From: Bacteroidota bacterium
GTDB taxonomy: Bacteria > Bacteroidota > Rhodothermia > Rhodothermales > UBA10348
Assembly (NCBI GenBank): GCA_024640835.1
Contig: JAHEEH010000194.1
Location: 1 to 5,084 of the forward strand
Direction: 5' to 3'
DNA length: 5,084 nt
Positions 1 to 5,084 of this stretch are shown in pieces (the first letter of the stretch is position 1; each line of letters begins with the position of its first letter). A program made the position numbers and the translations under genes. The notes under the pieces are model-generated. The model worked only from the letters and a program-made list of their open reading frames with translations, was not told where the DNA came from and made no database searches.

Positions 1-2
1 CG

Positions 3-1364
3 ACCGGGACGATCCTGTTTGATCGCCTTGGGCCGTACGGGTTCCAGGAGACCGACTACGAGGCCCCTGTGGCCCCGACCGGCCTTGCGGCCTCCGGCGG
101 CGTGATGGCGAACGTGGTCTCGTGGACCGACGTCCCGGACGAGACGGGCGAGACGTACACGATCTACGCCAGCCCGACGCCGATCACCGGCCTGGACGAT
201 GCGAGACTGGAATTCGTGGCCACGGTCGACGAGGGCACGGAGATCTACACCCACCAGCTGTTCTACCCGGCGGTGGACTCCCCACTGGAGCTCTACTACG
301 CCATCACGTGCTCGGACAGGGTGGGGAACACGAGCGTACCGGCCATGACGGCGACGTCGGTGACGACGACGGCGAAGGGCATCAAGACGATCGCCCTGGG
401 CCTTTCCGGATCGTTCGTGGCGGACGGTAACCTGGACGAGTGGGGCGGCATCGAGCCGATCTACGTCGGTCCCGACGGAGATTTCGGACACGTGGGCTAC
501 GGCATCGAGCCGACGAGCCCCGCCGACCTCTCCGCCAACTACTACGTCGCCTTCGACAGCGACTACCTGTACTTCTTCATCGACGTCAACGACGAGTTCT
601 ACAAGCCGGCTCCGGACGACGACACGTCCAATCGCTGGGAGTACGACGGCGTCGAGCCGTACATCGGCCTGTATGACGGTCGTGGGGAGATCCACGGCAG
701 CTACAGGTACGCGGCAGAGCCCGACTACCACATCAACCTGTACGGCAACGAGGCCACGTGCGGGGACATCGACAGCGCGTGGAAGTTGACGAACGGCGAT
801 GGGGAGTACTACACGGGTGCGAAGACCGGCGGATGGGTGAAGGAGCTCCGGATCCCGCTGGCGACCATGCAGAAGGCCGGATTCGAGAAGTTCGTGCCGA
901 TGGACGGCATGAGGCTGCCGCTCGACTTCTCGCTGTTCGACGACGACACCCCGGGCGCGGGCTCCAACCGCGAGACCGTCTACTCGTACTCGCCGTTCAA
1001 CAATGACAACTCGTGGTCTTCGCCCGCGAACTGGTTCTACACGTGGCTCGGCACCAAGTACACGGCGGTCGGCGTCGAGAGCGTCTCGTCGGACGTCCCG
1101 CAGTCGTTCAGCCTGTACGCGAACTACCCGAACCCGTTCAATCCGTCCACGGTCTTCCGGTATGACCTGCCGGAGACGGGTCGGGTGACGCTGAGGGTGT
1201 TCAACATCCTGGGCCAGGAAGTGCGTACGCTGGTTGATGCCGACCAGGCGGCCGGCACGTACGAAGTGCGCTTCGACGCGAGAGATCTCGCCTCGGGCGT
1301 ATACCTGTACCAGCTGCAGTCGGGGAGCCACATCCAGGCGCGCAAGATGCTCCTGGTGCGGTAA
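3..1364 (+). CDS. Secreted FN3 / CBM9-like protein with T9SS C-terminal sorting domain (5' partial)
   Basis: The reading frame is open from the left edge to a TAA at 1362-1364, giving 453 residues of a longer protein whose start is outside the window. The GTG at 69 only restates an internal valine and is not a credible start. Residues about 22-125 look like a fibronectin-III-type beta-sandwich (APTGLAASGG, VVSWTDV, LELYYAITCSDRVGN). Residues about 130-355 resemble a CBM9-like carbohydrate-binding domain: FVADGNLDEW at the front, then YYVAFDSDYLYFFIDVND and a DGVEPYIGLYDG segment, rich in aromatic and acidic residues. Residues about 362-453 are a type A T9SS sorting domain with NYPNPFNPST (374-383), VFNILGQEVRTLV (399-411), ASGVYLYQL (from 430) and a KMLLVR end. 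The family role is substrate binding outside the cell, commonly attached to a glycoside hydrolase; any catalytic domain would lie upstream. The remaining N-terminal stretch (residues 1-21) is not recognised. A strong terminator follows. Confidence 0.88.
   Translation, partial: TGTILFDRLGPYGFQETDYEAPVAPTGLAASGGVMANVVSWTDVPDETGETYTIYASPTPITGLDDARLEFVATVDEGTEIYTHQLFYPAVDSPLELYYAITCSDRVGNTSVPAMTATSVTTTAKGIKTIALGLSGSFVADGNLDEWGGIEPIYVGPDGDFGHVGYGIEPTSPADLSANYYVAFDSDYLYFFIDVNDEFYKPAPDDDTSNRWEYDGVEPYIGLYDGRGEIHGSYRYAAEPDYHINLYGNEATCGDIDSAWKLTNGDGEYYTGAKTGGWVKELRIPLATMQKAGFEKFVPMDGMRLPLDFSLFDDDTPGAGSNRETVYSYSPFNNDNSWSSPANWFYTWLGTKYTAVGVESVSSDVPQSFSLYANYPNPFNPSTVFRYDLPETGRVTLRVFNILGQEVRTLVDADQAAGTYEVRFDARDLASGVYLYQLQSGSHIQARKMLLVR
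1086..1361 (+). other. T9SS type A sorting domain, canonical form
   Basis: This part of the first gene encodes a roughly 90-residue Ig-like C-terminal domain. It has the PNPFNPST entry motif, the central LGQEV turn, the SGVYLYQL strand and a basic C-terminus. In the family this domain directs proteins through the outer membrane by the type IX secretion system and is usually removed afterwards. It points to an FCB-group host and to a cell-surface or extracellular destination. Confidence 0.87.
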
Positions 1365-1415
1365 TCCGCAGCGGCGCCGGGCCGACGATGGGCCCGATGC
1401 CGCGGTGAGCGATCG

Positions 1416-1456
1416 GGAAGGGTGGGTGCTCCGGGAGCGCCCACCCTTCCTCTTTT
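1416..1456 (+). terminator. Strong Rho-independent terminator after the CBM9-like gene
   Basis: A perfect 11-bp inverted repeat, GGAAGGGTGGG (1416-1426) and CCCACCCTTCC (1440-1450), is followed directly by TCTTTT. The 13 bases between the arms pair further (GCTCC with GGAGC plus one U-G pair), so the full stem is about 16 bp with a CGG loop. It lies 51 bases after the TAA of the first gene. It separates that gene's transcript from the GH9 gene, which therefore probably has its own promoter between here and 1640. Confidence 0.88.
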
Positions 1457-1640
1457 GGGGCGCGCCGCTCCAGCGGGCGCCGCTTCTGCCCGGAGTCGGT
1501 CGTCCGAACGGTCTGCCCGATCGTTCTCGAATTCAACGACCTCGATCCCTTCGTCCCGAACACTGCCGGTGCGGAAGCGTACGGAGGCCGGTGCCCGGCT
1601 CCTTCCGTTTTTTGCCGCGCGCCCCATCCATGCCGACCTC
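1457..1640 (+). other. Intergenic leader upstream of the GH9 gene
   Basis: This stretch between the terminator and the GH9 start has no convincing gene. The GH9 frame happens to stay open through it, but its translation is a low-complexity Ser/Arg/Ala/Pro run without domain character. A promoter for the GH9 gene should be here, yet I find no clear sigma-70 pair and no good Bacteroidota TAnnTTTG element. The closest match is a T-rich patch ending in TTTG at about 1606-1614, 27 bases before the start codon, which lacks the TA. The bases just upstream of the ATG contain no Shine-Dalgarno-like purine run. Confidence 0.5.
1506..1526 (+). other. Small dyad / hairpin in the GH9 leader
   Basis: GAACGGTC (1506-1513) and GATCGTTC (1519-1526) form an 8-bp stem with one G-U pair around a 5-base TGCCC loop. 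No T-tract follows, so it is not a terminator. It could be an operator dyad or a leader hairpin for the GH9 gene, or chance in GC-rich DNA. Confidence 0.25.
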
Positions 1641-1706
1641 ATGACGCGTCGCTCCCTGATCGTTCTCCTCCTGCTCGTCTCCTCCGTGGCGGGCCGAGCG
1701 GCCGCC
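1641..1706 (+). other. Sec signal peptide of the GH9 enzyme
   Basis: The first 22 residues have a basic N-region (TRR), a hydrophobic core (LIVLLLLVSSVAG) and an A-A-A signal peptidase I site before Q23. The mature protein would begin QPSEQIRLNQ, just ahead of the Ig-like domain. This supports both the chosen start and export to the periplasm before type IX secretion. Confidence 0.82.
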
Positions 1707-3701
1707 CAGCCGTCCGAGCAGATCCGGCTGAACCAGGTCGGGTTCTGGACGGACGGTCCCAAGAAGATCGTGGTCGTCGATTCGCCGACGCTCGCCTACG
1801 AGATCAGGACGGCGGACCTGCAGCAGGTCGTGTATTCCGGTGTCCTGGGCGACCGGCAGCAGTGGATTTCGGCGAACTACGAGGAGTGGGCCCGGATCGC
1901 CGACTTCACGGACCTGACGACCGAAGGGACTTTCGTGCTGACCGTGGCGGGGCTGGGCATGTCCCATCCGTTCGAGATCCGCAGGCGGGTATACGAAGAC
2001 GTGGTCCGCGCGGTCCTGAAGGCCTTCTACTTTGCCCGGGCCTCGACGGCGCTGGACCCGGCCCATGCGGGACCCTGGGCGCGGCCGGCGGGTCATCCCG
2101 ACACGTCCGTGCGGGTTCACGCCTCGGCCGCCACGGATGCGCGGCCGGCGGGATCGACCATCACGTCCCCGCGGGGCTGGTACGACGCCGGCGACTACGG
2201 CAAGTACGTCGTCAACTCGGGCATCACGACGGCCACGCTGCTGATGCTCTACGAGCGGTTTCCGGCGTACTTCGATGCGCTGGAGACCGGCATTCCGGAG
2301 AGCGGAGACGCGCTTCCGGATGTGCTTGACGAGGTCCTGTGGAATCTGCGCTGGATGATGACCATGCAGGATCCCGACGACGGGGGCGTCTACCACAAGC
2401 TCACGACGCCCAACTTCGAGGGCATGGTCATGCCGCACGTCGCGACGCAGCAGCGGTACGTGGTGCAGAAGAGCGCGGCTGCCGCGCTCGACTTTGCCGC
2501 TGTCGCCGCGATCGGGGCCCGCGTGTTGGCCGGCTTCCCGTCGACGGCGAGCCTCGCGGATTCCCTGCTCGACGGGGCCTTCCGGGCATGGGACTGGGCG
2601 CATGGTGACGGGCAGGACCTGCTCTACCGGCAGTGGGCGATGAACGCCGCGTTCGATCCGGACATCAACACGGGCGAATACGGGGACGCCGACGTCTACG
2701 ACGAATACCAGTGGGCGGCCGCCGAACTGTTCATCACGACCGAGGCGGACAGCTTCCTGGTCGAGTATCCGCCCCCGGTCACCGGGAAAGCGTCCGTCCC
2801 GAGCTGGGGAAGCGTGGCCACGCTCGGACTGTGGAGCCTGGCCCATCATCGCGACCTGGCGGGCGCGGTGATGGACACGACCGCACTTCGCACGGCCCTG
2901 CTCGAGCAGGCCGACCAGCTCGAGACCGACGGGAGCCTTTCGGCGTACCAGATCGTCTTCGGCAAGGCGCCGGATTTCGTATGGGGCTCGAACGCCATCG
3001 CCGCGAACCAGGCCAACCTGCTGCTCGTCGCCTGGCAGTGGACCCGGGACGATCGCTACCTGCACGCTGCACAGTCGAACCTGGACTATCTCCTGGGAAG
3101 GAACGCGGTCGGTTACTCGTTCATCACGGGCATCGGGGACCGGACGCCGATGCACCCCCACCACAGACCTTCCGAAGCGGACGGGGTGGTGGATCCGGTC
3201 CCGGGATTCCTGGTGGGTGGCCCGAACAAGGGCAGGGAAGACGGTTGCACCTATCCCTTCCCGGTAAACATGCCGGCGCGCTCCTGGGTCGACGACGTGT
3301 GCAGCTACGCGTCCAACGAGGTGGCGATCAACTGGCAGGCGTCGGTCGCCTTCCTGGCGGGCGCTCTCGAGGCGATCATGTCACCGACGGGTCTCCCGAT
3401 GGGCGTTTTCGTGGAGCGGAGCGATCCGCAACTTCCCGCCGCGCCGGGAATCGAGGGATGGCCGAACCCGGTCGACGGCCTGGCCCACTACGCGCTGGAC
3501 CTGGTCGATGACTCCCGCGTCTTCGCATCCGTGTACGACGTCATGGGACGCCGCGTCGCCCGGTTGATCGACGGGGATTGGATGCACGCCGGTCGTCATG
3601 TGCGCGCGTTCGACGCATCGACGCTGCCGGCCGGCGTCTACCTGATGCGCGTGGAGATCGGCGGCCGGCCGTTTTCGCGACCCTGGATCGTCGTCCGGTG
3701 A
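1641..3701 (+). CDS. Glycoside hydrolase family 9 enzyme, probable secreted endoglucanase, with T9SS sorting domain
   Basis: This encodes a complete 686-residue protein likely to hydrolyse beta-1,4-glucosidic bonds in cellulose or related glucans outside the cell (GH9, inverting). The ATG at 1641 is chosen because it begins a typical signal peptide (Arg-rich start, LIVLLLLV core, AAA before Q23). An in-frame GTG at 1422 lies inside the terminator stem and would bury that signal. Residues about 28-112 form the N-terminal Ig-like domain (IRLNQVGF onward) seen in many GH9 enzymes; residues about 118-580 are the catalytic domain. Active-site features are present: D182 and D185 in WYDAGDYGKYV (nucleophile-activating acids), the His signature at 493-509 ending PHHR (H507, R509), and the proton donor E560 in ASNEVAINW with D551 before it. 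Residues about 600-686 are a sorting domain (WPNP 607-610, DVMGRRVARL, LPAGVYLMRV). Some GH9 members cleave glucosaminides or other glucans, so the substrate is inferred. Confidence 0.93.
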   Translation: MTRRSLIVLLLLVSSVAGRAAAQPSEQIRLNQVGFWTDGPKKIVVVDSPTLAYEIRTADLQQVVYSGVLGDRQQWISANYEEWARIADFTDLTTEGTFVLTVAGLGMSHPFEIRRRVYEDVVRAVLKAFYFARASTALDPAHAGPWARPAGHPDTSVRVHASAATDARPAGSTITSPRGWYDAGDYGKYVVNSGITTATLLMLYERFPAYFDALETGIPESGDALPDVLDEVLWNLRWMMTMQDPDDGGVYHKLTTPNFEGMVMPHVATQQRYVVQKSAAAALDFAAVAAIGARVLAGFPSTASLADSLLDGAFRAWDWAHGDGQDLLYRQWAMNAAFDPDINTGEYGDADVYDEYQWAAAELFITTEADSFLVEYPPPVTGKASVPSWGSVATLGLWSLAHHRDLAGAVMDTTALRTALLEQADQLETDGSLSAYQIVFGKAPDFVWGSNAIAANQANLLLVAWQWTRDDRYLHAAQSNLDYLLGRNAVGYSFITGIGDRTPMHPHHRPSEADGVVDPVPGFLVGGPNKGREDGCTYPFPVNMPARSWVDDVCSYASNEVAINWQASVAFLAGALEAIMSPTGLPMGVFVERSDPQLPAAPGIEGWPNPVDGLAHYALDLVDDSRVFASVYDVMGRRVARLIDGDWMHAGRHVRAFDASTLPAGVYLMRVEIGGRPFSRPWIVVR
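3441..3698 (+). other. T9SS-type sorting domain, degenerate form
   Basis: The last 86 or so residues of the GH9 protein follow the sorting-domain pattern: WPNPVDG, SVYDVMGRRVARL, HAGRHVRAFDASTLPAGVYLMRV and a short basic end. The usual FNPST after PNP is missing (VDGLAHY instead). The later strands are well kept, so I infer the same role as in the neighbouring gene, with somewhat lower certainty. Confidence 0.78.
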
Positions 3702-3737
3702 TCCTTCAGGAGACCAAAGGACCTTCGTTGCCCTTCC
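3702..3737 (+). other. Short GH9-PPIase spacer
   Basis: Thirty-six bases separate the GH9 stop from the PPIase start. There is no stem with a T-tract and no promoter-like pair, so transcription probably continues through. A purine-rich AGGAG (3708-3712) and AAAGGA (3716-3721) occur, but both are farther from the ATG than a normal ribosome binding site. This fits the weak Shine-Dalgarno use known in Bacteroidota. Confidence 0.5.
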
Positions 3738-5084
3738 ATGCCGAGTGATCGCTTCCTCCGGATCGTCGCCGTCATCGTCCTCGTCGGCGTGGTGGCATGG
3801 GTCGTATTCATCATCAGGGGTGGCTCTGCTCCGGATCGGGACTGGCGCCCCGTCGCCACGATCGGCGAGCACGGGATTTCCAGGGCGCGCTTCGACAAGG
3901 AGTACATCGGGCGCCTCCTCGCGAGCGGCCGCAACGACACGCCCGTCGAGCGGTACGCGCAGCTCGACAACCTCATCCAGATCCGTCTCCTCGCGGAGGA
4001 GGCCCGCCGCCGCGGATGGGGAAGCGGACCGGAATTCGAGGAGTACGTCGAGCGTCACCGTCTCATGGCGGCAGGAAACGAGTACTTCATGCGCGAGTAC
4101 GCGGAGACGCTTCCCCCCCTGACCGAGCAGGACGTGCGGGAGGCGTACCGACGCTCGCAGGAGAAGGTGGTACTCAGGCACCTGTTCTTCAGGGATCGCA
4201 GGCAGGCCGAACTCGCCCGGGACCTTCTTCGGCAGGGGGAGGATTTCGTCGATCTCGCCAACGAGGTGTTCGACACGCCGGTGTACGACTCGTCGGCGGG
4301 CATGCTGGGCACGGCCTCGTACTGGGACCTGGACGACGCCGTCGCCGAGGCGGCTTTCGCCCTCGGCCCGAACGGGATCTCGGAGCCCGTGCGCTCCCGC
4401 TTCGGCTGGCACGTGCTCCGGCTCGAGAATCGCATCGTGAACCCTCTCCTCACAGAGGACGATTTCCAGATGCGTCGCCAGAGCGTCGAGGGACGTGCCC
4501 GGATCCGTCGAAACCGGTTGGGAGGAGACCGCTGGATCCGGAGCTTCATGGAATCGCTGAACCCCCGGGTGGACACCACGGCGGCGCGCCTGGTGGTGGA
4601 GGCCCTGGCGAGAGTCGTGGGCGGAAAGGAAGTGGGTACGCGGGTGGAAATGAGCAGGGGCGAGATCGCCGACGTCCGCAGGGAACTGGAGCCGGGGACG
4701 CCGCTGGTCACCTTCGTGATGGACGGTGCCGAACGGACGTTTACGGCAGGAGAGTTCGTTCGCTGGCTCCCGGAGCTGCCGTTCGAAGAGCTGCGTGACC
4801 ATCCCATGGCGGCCGTCGGGCGCGCACTCCGCAACCAGGCCCTCGGGCTGAAGGGAATCGACGAAGGGCTTGACCGTGATCGCGTGGCGACCGAGGCGGT
4901 GGAATTCGCCGCGGACCGGTTCCTCGCCGATACCCTGCGCTCCCGGCTTCGCGTCACGTCGCGTATCGAGCCGACCGAGGAGGATATCGCGCGCGCGTTC
5001 GACCGCCTGAACCTGGGAGCCATTCGCGAGGCCACGGGAGACTGGTGGGCGATCCCGTTTCCGTCCTACGCGGATGCGGGCGCC
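3738..5084 (+). CDS. Membrane-anchored parvulin-type peptidyl-prolyl isomerase / SurA-like chaperone (3' partial)
   Basis: This frame has no stop from the TGA at 3699 to the right edge, giving at least 449 residues. ATG 3738 is the first start after that TGA and begins a signal anchor: a short charged start, then a hydrophobic segment at residues 9-26 with no cleavage site or lipobox Cys. Residues 39-137 look like the helical SurA N-domain type (VATIGEHGISRARFDKEY, LDNLIQIRLLAEEARRRG). Residues 144-232 are a parvulin domain with both conserved histidines (H148 in LRHLFF, H225 in FGWHVLRL) and an AAFALG..GISEPVRS segment. The usual GGDLG is changed to AGMLG. Residues from 323 look like a second helical chaperone unit, so the full protein may hold another isomerase-like domain. 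The family isomerises Xaa-Pro bonds and helps exported or outer-membrane proteins fold. The 36-bp gap to the GH9 gene, with no terminator, suggests co-transcription. No Shine-Dalgarno lies at normal spacing; AGGAG at 3708-3712 is too far away. Confidence 0.88.
   Translation, partial: MPSDRFLRIVAVIVLVGVVAWVVFIIRGGSAPDRDWRPVATIGEHGISRARFDKEYIGRLLASGRNDTPVERYAQLDNLIQIRLLAEEARRRGWGSGPEFEEYVERHRLMAAGNEYFMREYAETLPPLTEQDVREAYRRSQEKVVLRHLFFRDRRQAELARDLLRQGEDFVDLANEVFDTPVYDSSAGMLGTASYWDLDDAVAEAAFALGPNGISEPVRSRFGWHVLRLENRIVNPLLTEDDFQMRRQSVEGRARIRRNRLGGDRWIRSFMESLNPRVDTTAARLVVEALARVVGGKEVGTRVEMSRGEIADVRRELEPGTPLVTFVMDGAERTFTAGEFVRWLPELPFEELRDHPMAAVGRALRNQALGLKGIDEGLDRDRVATEAVEFAADRFLADTLRSRLRVTSRIEPTEEDIARAFDRLNLGAIREATGDWWAIPFPSYADAGA
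4167..4433 (+). other. Parvulin (PpiC-type) rotamase domain
   Basis: Residues 144-232 of the third gene follow the parvulin order: a first strand with His (LRHLFF), a helix (RRQAELARDLLRQGEDFVDL), a loop with the variant AGMLG, a helix (VAEAAFALG), the SEPVRS strand and a last strand with the second His (GWHVLRLENR). Retention of both histidines suggests the domain may be an active isomerase. The altered glycine motif argues for some caution. Confidence 0.83.

Noticed and set aside
361..375. Short ACG-rich run resembling a trinucleotide repeat
   Set aside because: It simply encodes a Thr-rich linker between the FN3-like and CBM9-like domains and is only a few units long.
1422..1640. Upstream extension of the GH9 protein from the GTG at 1422
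   Set aside because: It begins within the terminator stem, encodes a low-complexity Ser/Arg/Ala run, and would place the signal peptide in the interior of the protein.
1533..3164. Long antisense open frame (543 codons) opposite the GH9 gene
   Set aside because: Its translation is Arg/Gly/Val-rich without any recognisable domain. It is a mirror of a well-supported GH9 gene in GC-rich DNA, where antisense stops are rare.
3702..3721. TCCTT/AAGGA inverted repeat in the GH9-PPIase spacer as a possible terminator
   Set aside because: The stem is only 5 bp with a 10-base loop and no T-tract, too weak to call a terminator.
3797..4798. Plus-strand open frame of 333 codons in another phase of the PPIase region
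   Set aside because: Its Arg/Gly/Pro-rich translation has no family resemblance, whereas the frame starting at 3738 has a membrane anchor and a parvulin domain.
3381..4802. Long antisense open frame (473 codons) spanning the end of GH9 and the PPIase
   Set aside because: It crosses two sense-strand genes with clear domains and shows no family features of its own. It is best explained as a shadow of the incomplete PPIase frame.
4055..5035. Antisense open frame of 326 codons opposite the PPIase
   Set aside because: Its translation is a Ser/Arg-rich low-complexity product with no domain, lying opposite a supported parvulin gene.
1..5084. CRISPR arrays, tRNA or rRNA genes, insertion sequences, attachment sites
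   Set aside because: I saw no regularly spaced repeats, no cloverleaf-like segments, no transposase motifs and no terminal inverted repeats; nearly all the DNA is accounted for by the three genes.

Overview
The window is GC-rich and densely coding, and all genes lie on the + strand. Two of the three genes end in the C-terminal sorting domain used for type IX secretion (T9SS). Neither start that lies in the window has a good Shine-Dalgarno sequence. Together these points suggest a high-GC member of the Bacteroidota/FCB superphylum (for example Rhodothermota, Ignavibacteriota or an uncultured lineage such as Eisenbacteria or Latescibacteria). No phylogenetic marker is present, so the lineage stays open.

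Layout. (1) Positions 3-1364 hold the 3' part of a secreted multidomain protein: a fibronectin-III-like domain, a CBM9-like carbohydrate-binding domain, then a canonical T9SS sorting domain. Its N-terminal part lies left of the window. (2) Positions 1416-1456 form a strong intrinsic terminator. It is followed by a leader of about 185 bp (1457-1640) with a small hairpin and a possible four-codon mini-ORF, but no promoter I can name. (3) Positions 1641-3701 encode a complete glycoside hydrolase family 9 enzyme (probable endoglucanase) with signal peptide, N-terminal Ig-like domain, catalytic domain with all expected active-site motifs, and a degenerate T9SS sorting domain. (4) After a 36-bp gap, positions 3738-5084 hold the 5' part of a membrane-anchored parvulin-type peptidyl-prolyl isomerase/SurA-like chaperone that runs off the right edge.

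How they fit together. The first two genes look like exported polysaccharide-degrading or polysaccharide-binding proteins. The GH9 enzyme would cut beta-1,4-glucans, and the CBM9-like protein may carry a further catalytic domain upstream or hold the substrate. The third gene encodes an envelope folding factor, close enough to the GH9 gene to share its transcript. It might help exported proteins fold in the periplasm, but a specific link to the hydrolase is inference. I see no mobile elements, CRISPR arrays, tRNA or rRNA genes. The window looks like an ordinary polysaccharide-degradation and secretion region; I found no clear evidence of an undescribed system.
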